Notes: generated by a model from the sequence alone, not told the origin. A stretch of DNA of 64,000 bases from an uncultured Lachnospiraceae bacterium (GCA_910578115.1 CAJTPO010000017.1:1-64000); one strand, 5' to 3'; shown: positions 7,463 to 16,020, counted from the stretch's first letter. A program made the numbers and translations.

Positions 7463-8434
7463 GTGAAATTAGGGACTTTTACGGTAGTGCTGGGCGACAA
7501 ATCTTTGGACGAAGCATGCAGCTTTTTAGCAGCAAACGGCGTGCAGATGGTGGAAATTGGATGCGGCGGATTCCCGGGAAAAGCGCATTGTGATGCGGCG
7601 GCTCTTCTGGCGGACGAGAAGAAGCAGAAGGAATTTCTGGACACGATCCACAAACATAATCTGGAGATCAGCGCATTGAGCAGCCATGGCAATATGGTGC
7701 ATCCGAATCCGGAAATCGCAAAGAAGTTTGATGATGATCTGACCAACGCGATTTTGCTGGCGGAGAAGCTGGGTGTTCCTGTGGTAAACACATTTTCAGG
7801 CTGTCCCGGAGGAAGCCCGCAGGATACCATGCCCAACTGGGTGACATGCCCCTGGCCGGAAGATTTTACGGAAGTTTTGGATTACCAGTGGAATGAAGTG
7901 CTGATTCCTTACTGGAAGAAGAAGGTGGCTTTTGCAAAAGAGCATGGCATACATAAAATTGCACTGGAACTGCATCCGGGCTTCTGCGTTTATAATACGA
8001 GAACCCTGCTGCGCTTAAGGGAAGCGGTAGGACCGGAGATCGGCGCCAATTTTGACCCCAGCCACTTAATCTGGCAGGGCATGGATCCCTGTGTATGTAT
8101 CCGTGAGCTTGGCAAAGCGGGAGCACTGTTCCATTTCCACGCAAAAGATACGAAGATCGACCCCGTCAATACGGCAGTTAACGGTGTGCTGGATACGACG
8201 CACTATGGCAATGAGATTGAGCGTTCCTGGATTTTCAGATCCGTAGGATACGGCCACGGAGAGGAATTCTGGAAAGCGATCGCTTCAGAGCTGAGACTGG
8301 CGGGTTATGATTACGCTGTCAGCATTGAGCATGAGGACAGTCTGATGTCCGGCAGGGAAGGGCTGCTTAAGGCAATCGAATGTCTGAAAAATGTACTCAT
8401 TTTCGAAGAGAGAGGAAGTATGTACTGGGCATGA
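7463..8434 (+). CDS. Sugar phosphate isomerase/epimerase-like TIM barrel (first of three)
   Basis: A 323-residue xylose-isomerase-like (AP endonuclease 2) barrel. Candidate metal ligands are in ALELHPGF (Glu), GANFDPSHLI (Asp and His), HFHAKDTKI (His) and SIEHEDSL (Glu). The start is GTG 7463, eight bases after AAAGGAGG; the upstream ATG at 7424 has no such site. Size and sequence type recall DgpC-like proteins that act on 3-oxo-glycosides, but that is a family-level resemblance. It overlaps the next gene by four bases (ATGA), so translation is coupled. The operon contains two partner oxidoreductases. Confidence 0.8.
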   Translation: MKLGTFTVVLGDKSLDEACSFLAANGVQMVEIGCGGFPGKAHCDAAALLADEKKQKEFLDTIHKHNLEISALSSHGNMVHPNPEIAKKFDDDLTNAILLAEKLGVPVVNTFSGCPGGSPQDTMPNWVTCPWPEDFTEVLDYQWNEVLIPYWKKKVAFAKEHGIHKIALELHPGFCVYNTRTLLRLREAVGPEIGANFDPSHLIWQGMDPCVCIRELGKAGALFHFHAKDTKIDPVNTAVNGVLDTTHYGNEIERSWIFRSVGYGHGEEFWKAIASELRLAGYDYAVSIEHEDSLMSGREGLLKAIECLKNVLIFEERGSMYWA

Positions 8435-9483
8435 AAAAGCATTATTTAGCGATGGTCGGCTTCGGTGGAATGGCCGGCTGGCATTATGACTTGATTGAAA
8501 AAATAGAGAATCTGTCAGTGGCGGGTATCTGGGATATCAGGGAAGAGAGACGGGAATACGCGCGTTCCAGACAGATTCCTGTATATGGCAGTCTGGAAGA
8601 ACTCTTAGCGGATGAAAAGGTGGATATTGTGCTGGCAGCGACGCCGAACGATGTGCATAAAAGTATTGCCATCGCAGCGATGAAGGCCGGAAAGAATGTG
8701 GTCAGCGAGAAACCGGTCACACTGTGTTCGGCGGATCTGCAGGAGATGATCGAGGCTTCCAGAGAATGCGGCCGGTTCCTGACGGTACACCAGAACCGCC
8801 GTTGGGATGAGGATTTCCTGACTGTAAAGAAATTGCTGGCGGAGGGAACGCTGGGGGAAGTGTACCGGTTGGAATCGAGAGTACACGGTTCCCGCGGAAT
8901 CCCGGGGGACTGGCGTCAGGAGAAAGAACATGGCGGCGGCATGGTGCTGGATTGGGGCGTGCATCTTCTGGACCAGGCGCTTATGATGTTCCCTGGTACG
9001 GCGCTTGAGACGATCTATGCAACGGTTACGAATGTGACCAATCAGCTGGTGGACGATGGATTTACGGCAGATCTGGGATTTGCCAACGGCGTGCACATGA
9101 TCGTGGAAGTAGGGACGAGCAATTTTATCAACCTTCCCCGCTGGTATGTGCTGGGCAGAGACGGCACGGCAATGATTGGGGACTGGGGAGAAAATTTAAA
9201 AATCGTGCGGGCCTGCGGAACGGACGAAGAGGATGTGGTTCCGGTAAGAACGGCGGCCGGTCTGACAAAGACGATGGCGCCGCGGCGTGATGACAGTATC
9301 TTTACGGAAGAGCGTCCGGAAGAAAAGAGCGATATCTGCGATTTCTACAGAAATGTGATGGCGGTATTGGAAGGCAGGGAAGAGAGCCTGATCAAGTTGG
9401 AGGAAGTGGCGCGTGTTATGCGCGTGATGGAAGCGATATTCGAATCTTCCGGGAAGAAACAGGTGGTACAGTTTGAAGCGTAA
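8431..9483 (+). CDS. Gfo/Idh/MocA family oxidoreductase
   Basis: A 350-residue NAD(P)-dependent dehydrogenase. The Rossmann motif GFGGMAGW lies at the N-terminus, the family signature EKPVTL in the middle, and the substrate-side motif DWGVHLLDQALMM after it. The start ATG 8431 overlaps the preceding stop codon as ATGA. The family oxidises or reduces ring hydroxyls of sugars, inositols or glycosides, with NAD held tightly in many members. Its pairing with TIM-barrel isomerases suggests oxidation of a sugar hydroxyl to a ketone followed by isomerisation or bond cleavage; this is an inference from context. A second paralogue lies at 10313. Confidence 0.85.
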   Translation: MKKHYLAMVGFGGMAGWHYDLIEKIENLSVAGIWDIREERREYARSRQIPVYGSLEELLADEKVDIVLAATPNDVHKSIAIAAMKAGKNVVSEKPVTLCSADLQEMIEASRECGRFLTVHQNRRWDEDFLTVKKLLAEGTLGEVYRLESRVHGSRGIPGDWRQEKEHGGGMVLDWGVHLLDQALMMFPGTALETIYATVTNVTNQLVDDGFTADLGFANGVHMIVEVGTSNFINLPRWYVLGRDGTAMIGDWGENLKIVRACGTDEEDVVPVRTAAGLTKTMAPRRDDSIFTEERPEEKSDICDFYRNVMAVLEGREESLIKLEEVARVMRVMEAIFESSGKKQVVQFEA

Positions 9484-9510
9484 AACAAATAATGGAAGGA
9501 GCAATTTGTT

Positions 9511-10266
9511 ATGAAATTACCAGTTGCGGCACAGGTATACTCTGTGCGTGAGCAGGCGGAGGCGGATTTTGGCGGGACGATGCAGCAGCTTGCAGAGATG
9601 GGATATGACGGCGTGGAGCTGGCAGGATTATACGGGAAATCCGCCGGGGAAATTCGGGCCTGTCTGGATCAGGCAGGACTGCAGGCGATCAGCGCCCATG
9701 TACCGATGAGCGATTTTGAAGGGGATTTAGACAAAACGGTGCAGGACTATAAGGAGATCGGCTGTCAATATGTGGCGATTCCCTACCTGGACAAAGAAAG
9801 ATGGTACGGCGGCAGCCGGTTTCAGGATACCCTTGATATGATCGCAAAGATAGCCGGGAAATGCCGGGAAGCGGGCATGGAACTGCTTTACCACAACCAT
9901 AATTTTGAGTTTGAAAAGACGGCGGAGGGCGGATATCAGCTGGATGCCTTCTATGACGCGATTCCCGCAGAACAGTTGAAGACAGAACTTGATCTGTGCT
10001 GGGTAAAAGCGGGCGGAGCAGACCCTGTCAGCTGTCTGCAGAAGTACAGCGGACGCTGCCCGATCGTACATGTGAAGGATTTTATCCGCAAGGACGGAGA
10101 AGTCGTGCTGGTGGCAGTGGGAGACGGTGAGGTCGGTGCGGAAAAGGTGGTGCCTGCCGCTGTGGAATGCGGAGCCAGGTGGCTGGTGATCGAACAGGAT
10201 ACGCACACTTTTGGCACGCCCATGGAAAATATGGAGAAGAGCCTGAAATGCGTAAAAGCGAAATGA
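9511..10266 (+). CDS. Sugar phosphate isomerase/epimerase-like TIM barrel (second)
   Basis: A 251-residue TIM barrel. It begins KLPVAAQVYSVR, as is common in this family, and contains LLYHNHNFEF, TELDLCWVKAGG, IVHVKDFI and WLVIEQDT, which together supply the likely Glu, Asp, His and Glu metal site. The family includes epimerases, 3-keto-sugar enzymes and lyases, so the reaction is undetermined. ATG 9511 follows GGAAGGAG. It is shorter than the first barrel of the operon and clearly a different subfamily. Confidence 0.8.
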   Translation: MKLPVAAQVYSVREQAEADFGGTMQQLAEMGYDGVELAGLYGKSAGEIRACLDQAGLQAISAHVPMSDFEGDLDKTVQDYKEIGCQYVAIPYLDKERWYGGSRFQDTLDMIAKIAGKCREAGMELLYHNHNFEFEKTAEGGYQLDAFYDAIPAEQLKTELDLCWVKAGGADPVSCLQKYSGRCPIVHVKDFIRKDGEVVLVAVGDGEVGAEKVVPAAVECGARWLVIEQDTHTFGTPMENMEKSLKCVKAK

Positions 10267-10312
10267 GATCAGGTAACGTAAAATAAACAAGCCCTGTAAG
10301 GAGGACAGTATC

Positions 10313-11389
10313 ATGAAAATTTTAAATGTTGGTGTTGTGGGATGCGGCGGCATTGCAAACAATAAGCATCTGCCCGCTATGAAGAGAACCGGTTATTACA
10401 ATATCGTCGCTTTCTGCGATCTGGTTGAAGAACGCGCCGAGAAGGCAAAGAAAGAGTTCGGTACGGAGGATGCCCGTGTTTATACGGATTATGAGGAACT
10501 CATCAAGGAGGACCTGGATGCGGTATATGTGCTGACGCCCAACAGCAGTCATGCTCCTGTTGCGATCGCGGCGATGAAGGCCGGCAAGCATGTTATGTGT
10601 GAAAAGCCTATGGCGAAAACGTTTGCGGAAGCACAGGAAATGGTGAAGACGGCGAAAGAGACGGGAAAAATTTTGACAATAGGGTATCAGAACCGTTACA
10701 GAAGTGATTCCCAGTATCTGAAGAAAGCCTGTGCGAACGGCGACCTGGGCGAGGTTTATTACGCAAAGGCACATGCGATCCGCAGAAGAGCGGTTCCTAC
10801 ATGGGGCGTATTTCTGGATGCGGAAAAGCAGGGCGGCGGTCCGCTGATCGACATCGGCACACATGCACTGGATCTGACACTCTGGATGATGGATAACTAT
10901 GAACCGGAATCCGTAACGGGTTCTGTGTTCCGTAAGCTGGCCGACCAGAAGGATACCGGAAACGCATGGGGAGACTGGGATCCGGAAGTGTTTACCGTGG
11001 AAGACTCTGCTTTTGGCTTTATTAAAATGAAAAACGGCGCGGCCATTCACCTGGAGGCGGCATGGGCGTTAAACAGCCTGGAAGTGGATGAGGCGAAGAC
11101 GACCCTCTGCGGAACGAAGGCGGGAGCCGATATGAAAGACGGGCTGCGTATCAACCGTGTACAGTACGGCAAACAGTGCGTGGAGAAACCGGCATTGGGC
11201 GCAGGCGGCGTTGCCTTTTATGACGGAGCAGCCGAAAGGCCGGAAGACGAGGAACAGAAGATCTTCTATGATGCAATCGTGAATGGGAAACCGTTAACCG
11301 TATTGCCGGAACAGGCGATGGTAGTGACACAGATACTGGAAGCAATTTATGAGTCTGCAAAGACAGGGAAGACAATTTACTTTGACTAA
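10313..11389 (+). CDS. Gfo/Idh/MocA family oxidoreductase (DgpA-like)
   Basis: A 358-residue enzyme with the Rossmann motif GVVGCGGIAN, the signature CEKPMAKTF (residues about 95-103) and the active-site stretch GGGPLIDIGTHALDLTLWMM. The segment RRRAVPTWGVF is of the type seen in dehydrogenases that make 3-oxo-glycosides (DgpA-like), from memory and not by alignment. It has its own strong site (AAGGAGG) before ATG 10313. With the paralogue at 8431 the operon encodes two dehydrogenases, so two oxidation steps, or an oxidation and a reduction, may flank the isomerase and lyase steps. Confidence 0.85.
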   Translation: MKILNVGVVGCGGIANNKHLPAMKRTGYYNIVAFCDLVEERAEKAKKEFGTEDARVYTDYEELIKEDLDAVYVLTPNSSHAPVAIAAMKAGKHVMCEKPMAKTFAEAQEMVKTAKETGKILTIGYQNRYRSDSQYLKKACANGDLGEVYYAKAHAIRRRAVPTWGVFLDAEKQGGGPLIDIGTHALDLTLWMMDNYEPESVTGSVFRKLADQKDTGNAWGDWDPEVFTVEDSAFGFIKMKNGAAIHLEAAWALNSLEVDEAKTTLCGTKAGADMKDGLRINRVQYGKQCVEKPALGAGGVAFYDGAAERPEDEEQKIFYDAIVNGKPLTVLPEQAMVVTQILEAIYESAKTGKTIYFD

Positions 11390-11417
11390 ACGGTGAACAG
11401 AGTAGAAAAGAGGGAAA

Positions 11418-12197
11418 ATGAAATTAGGGATTATTTCCTGGATTCGGGAAGAAGATTTTATAAAAGTAAAGGACAAGGGACTTTCCTTTGTGGAACTGGA
11501 TGTAAACGACCGTGCGGAGGAGTTTTTGGCCCATGTGGACGAGGTGAAAGAATACAGCGAGCGGTATGAGCTGCCTGTCCAGGCTGTGGGACGCTGGGGA
11601 AGCGGACGGATCTGTAAGGACGGCATCTGCGGGGAGGAACTTGCTTTGGAATGCCGTCTGATCGAAGCGGCGGCCAGTCTGGGATGCACCATTTATATTA
11701 CGGGCTGTAATTATGTGGAGGAACTCTCCTATTATGAAAACTGCCAGCTTGCAATTTCTTATTTTGAAAAGCTGATCGCTTTTGGAAAGCAGAAGGGCGT
11801 GAGGATTGCAACTTATAATTGCAGGTGGAACAACTTTGTCTGTGATGCCATGGCCTACACGGTCATTCATGGGTACTTGAAAGATCTGTATATTAAGTAC
11901 GATACCTCTCACTGCATTTACGCAGGAGGAGATTACCTGCAGGAGGCCAGAGACTGGGGCGAACGGTTCATTCACGTCCATATCAAAGGGGCGCTTTTGA
12001 TCGATGGAAAGCGGTTTGACGACCCGCCTGCCGGGATGGATATGACAAATTGGGGTGCATTCTTCTCCGTGCTGTATGAGAAAGGATATGAAGAGGGTCT
12101 GAGTATCGAACCGCATTCCGCAACATGGCATGGTGAACTGGGCGATAAGGGTGTGGACTATACGATTGCGTACATCAGAAAACTGATGCTTTTGTAA
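11418..12197 (+). CDS. Xylose isomerase-like TIM barrel (third)
   Basis: A 259-residue TIM barrel with IISWIREEDF at the start, DLYIKYDTSHCIYAGGDY (Asp and His), FIHVHIKGALLI (His) and GLSIEPHSATWHG (Glu) in the later strands. It is the last enzyme of the operon and ends before a strong terminator at 12270-12322. ATG 11418 follows AGAGGGAAA. The substrate is unknown. It differs from the other two barrels in length and sequence, so the operon does not simply carry duplicates. Confidence 0.78.
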   Translation: MKLGIISWIREEDFIKVKDKGLSFVELDVNDRAEEFLAHVDEVKEYSERYELPVQAVGRWGSGRICKDGICGEELALECRLIEAAASLGCTIYITGCNYVEELSYYENCQLAISYFEKLIAFGKQKGVRIATYNCRWNNFVCDAMAYTVIHGYLKDLYIKYDTSHCIYAGGDYLQEARDWGERFIHVHIKGALLIDGKRFDDPPAGMDMTNWGAFFSVLYEKGYEEGLSIEPHSATWHGELGDKGVDYTIAYIRKLMLL

Positions 12198-12269
12198 ACT
12201 GCAAAAAGTTTGACCAGTTTCTTATTTGAGAAGATATTTAAGAGGATATTTAAGAAGATAACATGTAAG

Positions 12270-12322
12270 GGCAGAGCCGGTAAGTCTGTGAATGAAGTCA
12301 CAGTTTACCGGCTCTGCTTTTG
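12270..12322 (+). terminator. Terminator of the sugar operon
   Basis: GCAGAGCCGGTAA pairs with TTACCGGCTCTGC, with an inner GTGA/TCAC stem and TTTTG after it. It closes the operon before the recombination genes. Confidence 0.8.
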
Positions 12323-12402
12323 CCTCCGGGCGGGGTTGTTGACCGGGCGTGCTCTGCATATATATAGTAGAAAGAAGACTGACATGGAGTAAAAACAGTA
12401 AA

Positions 12403-12552
12403 ATGTCAAAACCGGATCAAAATTATACGGTGATCAGAGAGTATAAGAACCTGTACGACATGGAAGAACTGATAAGGCGCATTATTCGAACACACATCGG
12501 GAGGATACAGGAGGGGAAAGAGAAAGCGGAAGGGGCAGAAAGCAGGGAGTAG
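12403..12552 (+). CDS. Short ORF ahead of the serine recombinase
   Basis: A 49-residue charged protein that starts MSKPDQNYTVIREYK and contains YDMEELIRRIIRTHIGRI. Its stop codon TAG sits inside the ribosome binding region of the recombinase (GGAGTAGCC then ATG), so the two are translated together. Short proteins of this kind often precede Clostridia large serine recombinases. A role as recombination directionality factor is a guess. GGAG lies 13 bases upstream of the ATG, which is a weak match. Confidence 0.55.
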   Translation: MSKPDQNYTVIREYKNLYDMEELIRRIIRTHIGRIQEGKEKAEGAESRE

Positions 12553-12554
12553 CC

Positions 12555-14219
12555 ATGGGAAACAGGAAGGAGCAAACGCGGACGAAAGAAGATGCAAAGT
12601 TAAATACGGCGTTGTATATCCGTCTTTCCAGAGAAGACGGGGATAAAGCCGAGAGCTTAAGCGTTGCAAATCAGCGTATGCAGCTTATGGAATTTATGGA
12701 GAGGCAGAGTGACCTGCGCCTGTACGATGTCTATGTGGACGACGGACATACGGGAACGAACTTTGAACGTCCGGCTTTTAAGCGGATGATTGAAGACATC
12801 GAGGCCGGGAACGTGCAGTGCGTCCTTGTCAAAGACCTGTCCAGGCTTGGCAGGAATCTGCCGGAAGTCTCAAAGTACACGGGCGAATATTTTCCGCACA
12901 AAAGAGTACGCTTTATCGCAGTCAATGATCTGATAGACCGGAACTATCTGGAGATCGACCCGGATGGAGATATGATGATGGATTTTAAAAATATGTGCAA
13001 CGGGTTTTATCCGAGAGATATCTCCAAAAAGGTACGTTCCACTTTCCGCAGCAAACAGAACAGCGGCCAGTTTATCGGCGCTTTTGCCAGTTTTGGCTAT
13101 GTGAAGTCGGCGGAGGATCACAACAGGCTGGAAATTGACCCCTGTGCCGCGGATATCGTGAAGAGGATTTTTGCCATGTACATAAAAGGGCACGGGCAAA
13201 ATACGATCGCGAAGATTCTGAATGAAGAAGGCGTACCATGCCCGTCGGAATATAAAAGGCAGTGCGGGCTGAACTACCACAACGGCAACCGGCTGGGCAC
13301 TACTGCTTACTGGACGTATTCGACAGTGAGAAATATATTGCGGAACGAAATATATACCGGCAGCATGGTGCAGAATAAAAGTTTCAGACAGATGTGTAAG
13401 AAAAATGCGGTCAGCCTGCCGAGGGAGAAGTGGATCGTTGTCGAAAACACCCATGCGCCTGTGATCGACAGGGAAACATGGGATAAGGTGCAGGACCTTC
13501 TGCAAAGAAACACGAGGCAGACCGGTCTTACGGACAACGTCCATCTGTTTGCCGGCTATTTAAGATGCGGGGACTGCGGGCGCGCCATGGTTAAGATCAG
13601 GCGCAGAGGCGAAACACATTTTAACTGTGGCAGCTATAACCGCTATGGCAGGAAAATCTGCACGATTCATAACATTACCGGGCGGAAACTGGAAGAGATT
13701 GTGCTACAGGACCTGAATCTGATGATCCGGTCGGTGCAGGATATAGAGCGGCTGGTCACGGAAGAAAATCAGAGACAGCGTAAGACACGCCTCAGTTCTC
13801 TGGGCGACAGCTCCGGCTATCAGACACAAATCAGGCGCCTTAGGCAGAAGAAAGAGCGTACATACGAAGATTATGCCGACGAGCTGATCACGAAGGACGA
13901 GTACCGACAGTACAGGGACAAATACGAACAGCAGATAGAAGCCGCCAGTGCAATGCTGGCTAAGATCGGCGAAGTTAAGGAGCAGCCGCCTGAAAACGGT
14001 CCGTGGATTGAAAGGCTGCTGCAGTACCGGGAATTGTCTCATCTTGACAGGAATATCGTTGTGGAAATGGTCTCTATGATTTACATTTATGAAGACAATA
14101 CCGTGAAGATCGTCTATAACTTTTCCGATGAAGTGGAGGCGTTACGGAACGGTAAGATGTCAGAGAATGGTAAGCTGCCAGAAACGGTCCATCAACAGTC
14201 TATCTTCCTGGGGGAATGA
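12555..14219 (+). CDS. Large serine recombinase (integrase of the element)
   Basis: A 554-residue site-specific recombinase. The N-terminal resolvase domain has catalytic Ser25 in LYIRLSRED and the arginine-rich VLVKDLSRLGRN. The recombinase domain follows at about 165-300, then a zinc ribbon (CGDCGRAM and FNCGSYNRYGRKIC, near 335-375) and a coiled coil (about 425-480). It should cut and rejoin the 12-bp core to insert or excise the element. The last codons read through the right core CCTGGGGGAATGA, so the TGA stop is made by the integrated junction. In an excised circle the frame would continue for 16 further codons. Confidence 0.92.
   Translation: MGNRKEQTRTKEDAKLNTALYIRLSREDGDKAESLSVANQRMQLMEFMERQSDLRLYDVYVDDGHTGTNFERPAFKRMIEDIEAGNVQCVLVKDLSRLGRNLPEVSKYTGEYFPHKRVRFIAVNDLIDRNYLEIDPDGDMMMDFKNMCNGFYPRDISKKVRSTFRSKQNSGQFIGAFASFGYVKSAEDHNRLEIDPCAADIVKRIFAMYIKGHGQNTIAKILNEEGVPCPSEYKRQCGLNYHNGNRLGTTAYWTYSTVRNILRNEIYTGSMVQNKSFRQMCKKNAVSLPREKWIVVENTHAPVIDRETWDKVQDLLQRNTRQTGLTDNVHLFAGYLRCGDCGRAMVKIRRRGETHFNCGSYNRYGRKICTIHNITGRKLEEIVLQDLNLMIRSVQDIERLVTEENQRQRKTRLSSLGDSSGYQTQIRRLRQKKERTYEDYADELITKDEYRQYRDKYEQQIEAASAMLAKIGEVKEQPPENGPWIERLLQYRELSHLDRNIVVEMVSMIYIYEDNTVKIVYNFSDEVEALRNGKMSENGKLPETVHQQSIFLGE
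14207..14218. other. attR core, right junction
   Basis: A second copy of CCTGGGGGAATG. It overlaps the recombinase stop codon (TGA 14217-14219) and begins the deacetylase C-terminal half, whose first codon GAA spans 14218-14220. Confidence 0.85.
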
Positions 14220-14790
14220 AGACACGGGACGCATTCTGGAAACGCTCAAGAAACATAATGTGAAGGTGACCTTCTTCATGACCGGAGGATGGGTGGAAAG
14301 CTATCCGGATGATGTGAAGGCGATTCTGGCAGCAGGTCATGATCTTGGCAATCACAGCGAGAACCATAAAAACATGTCACAGCTCTCCGACGAACAGTGT
14401 CAGGAAGAACTGATGAAAGTACATACCAAGGTGCAGGAACTGACAGGGTACGAGATGTTTCTTTTCCGGCCGCCCTACGGTGATTATGACAATCATGTCA
14501 TAACCAATACCCATAAATGCAACTACTATCCGATCCAGTGGTCCATTGATTCTCTCGACTGGAAAGACTACGGGGCCGACGATATTGTAAAACGCGTGGT
14601 GGAATCCGATAAATTGAAAAACGGATCGATCATTTTAATGCATAACGGAGCCAAATACACGGCTGACGCGCTGGAAGCCGTGATCACGGGACTGCAGGAT
14701 AAAGGGTATGAACTGGTGCCGATCTCACAGCTGATCTACAAGGATAAGTACCATATGAAAGCAGACGGGACACAGGTGTCCGGGGAGTAG
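14218..14790 (+). pseudogene. Polysaccharide deacetylase, C-terminal half
   Basis: This half continues the gene broken at 6368. It starts EDTGRILETLKKHNVKVTFF and contains the family motifs GNHSENHKNM (the paired metal-binding His), FRPPYGDYD, SIDSLDWKDY and IILMHNGAKYTADALE, ending in TAG at 14788-14790. It encodes nearly the whole NodB catalytic barrel but lacks the first catalytic Asp and the membrane anchor, and it has no start codon of its own in a good context. It should be silent until the element leaves. Confidence 0.85.
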
Positions 14791-14874
14791 AGAATCATGA
14801 GAATATAAGTAGAAGGTGAGAAGAGGAAGGTTTTCCGTGGAATGATTATGGAAATGGTAAAATGAAAGAATTAA

Positions 14875-14950
14875 GCCAGGGGCTAATGCCCCTGGCAGCA
14901 AATCGCCCACAGTATTGTGCCGAAATCGGCTCGTGGGAGAAGTCAAAAAT
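14875..14950 (+). other. IS200/IS605-like end remnant (structured)
   Basis: A perfect hairpin GCCAGGGGC/GCCCCTGGC (14875-14896) is followed by CCCAC (906-910) pairing with GTGGG (933-937) around an inner GCCG-AAAT-CGGC stem, then AGAAGTCAAAA. This resembles right ends of IS605-type elements, where it is also the 3' part of the TnpB guide RNA. No TnpB or TnpA gene remains, and a short frame upstream ending in AAAATGA may or may not belong to it. The identification is from memory of the sequence type. Confidence 0.35.
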
Positions 14951-14975
14951 ATTATATTCTGATGCGAAAAAAATA

Positions 14976-15856
14976 TTACAATCTTTGTTGCCAATCATCT
15001 CGAAAACCATAATAATCCATTCTTACAAATGGATATTTTTTGTTTAGTGTCATGATAGATTCTTTCATCTCGTGGAACTTGTCGACAGGAAGAATGCGTT
15101 TCATAATTAATAGAAAACCGTAAAAGTGAGAATTGTCAATTTCTCCGTTACTGTTTTTTCTTAAAAGTTCTTTTTCTTTTTTGTTGAGAGAAGGTTTCTG
15201 TTCAAAAAGTCGATTATATAGTCTGCCTCCGTGTGCGCATAGATTGCGGATGATTGTCATGCTGTGCATATAGCTTCCGAGAATAAAGGAACCTTTATTC
15301 ATGGTTAAACCGAAGGTATGGGCAATGGCATCTCGTATTGGATGTTCGGAAATAGAATACATAAATGAGATATCGGATATGGTAAATAAGTCTACATATG
15401 CCCAGAGGGGAATATCCTGTTGTAAGTCATTAACAAAGTGCCTTAGATATGCTTCATGAGAGAGGCGTTGAACTTTCTGTTGGTTTGCTTTGGAGATGAT
15501 TTCCCGGTGTTTGACTTTGTCAGTAAAGAAAGCAGCATTGAGATAACCGGTTGAACCGTGGATTTTTGTAAATTCGTAAGCAAATATAGATTTCATACGT
15601 ACTTCGATTATTTCCAGGTATTGAAGGATAACGTGCCTGAGTTCATGATCAAAATTATAAATGTCCATGATATTTTGGAAACTTGCAGATTTTAAAATAT
15701 GTTATTTTTACGAAGAGTTAATGAATAGCCGCTGATGCGGTAATAGTTGTTGTAAAGAAGAAAATCTTTAGCTATATTTTCATTATCAATAATAAGGCCG
15801 CGAGAACGTAGGATTTCTAATTGTTCATCAATGGTTTTAAAATCTTTGGTTGACAT
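14976..15856 (-). pseudogene. AbiF/AbiD-type abortive infection protein, frameshifted
   Basis: Two adjacent frames together make one Abi_2 family protein of about 293 residues. The first part (15856-15692, ATG with GAGGA upstream) carries IDEQLEILRSRGLIID and YNNYYRISGYSLTLR. The second (from 15668 down) carries DHELRHVILQYLEIIEVRMK and a HEPN-like motif RNLCAH in IIRNLCAHGGRLYNR. A missing base in a TTTTAAAA run near 15690-15697 separates them; restoring it joins NNIF to KSASFQNI as the family expects. HEPN motifs usually mark RNases, so the intact protein would be a toxin or phage-defence effector. The break may be inactivation, slippage or a sequencing error. Confidence 0.75.
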
Positions 15857-15869
15857 AAAATATCCTCAT

Positions 15870-15927
15870 ATAGACAAAACGCCCTCAAGTGTGCGTATGT
15901 TTCCACAGAGGCCTGAGGGAGATGTTA
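15870..15927 (-). ncRNA. Structured leader RNA of the AbiF-type gene
   Basis: Downstream of the promoter at 15933-15961 the minus-strand transcript contains CCCTCA pairing with TGAGGG (15882-15919) around a 26-base loop, followed by GCGTTTTGTC. AbiF-type HEPN toxins are known to be encoded next to small structured antitoxin RNAs, and this RNA has the right place and size. Whether it matches the described motif is not checked. Confidence 0.5.
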
Positions 15928-15932
15928 ATTTT

Positions 15933-15961
15933 ATATTAGAGTAAAAACAAAAAGATGTCAA
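15933..15961 (-). promoter_or_regulatory. Strong promoter of the AbiF leader RNA and gene
   Basis: Minus-strand TTGACA (15956-15961), 17 bases, TAATAT (15933-15938). This is one of the best sigma-A promoters in the window and drives only about 75 bases of leader before the Abi start codon. Confidence 0.75.
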
Positions 15962-16020
15962 GGAGCAAAAGAATTATATTGTTATACGGTAAGTCTGTTT
16001 TTGTGACATTACCTTGACAC

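Larger units (their letters stand above)
6357..14218 (+). mobile_element. Serine-recombinase integrative element with sugar-catabolic cargo
   Basis: The identical 12-mer CCTGGGGGAATG occurs at 6357-6368 and 14207-14218. Between the first bases of the two copies lie 7,850 bp carrying an AraC regulator, five sugar-enzyme genes, a short ORF and a large serine recombinase at the right end. Left of the first copy is the N-terminal half of a deacetylase, and right of the second is its C-terminal half. Joining them through one copy of the 12-mer gives an uninterrupted frame reading AAWGNEDTGR across the junction. This is seen directly and defines the element boundaries. No conjugation or replication genes are present, so it is a small integrative element that would need help to move between cells. 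Confidence 0.92.
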
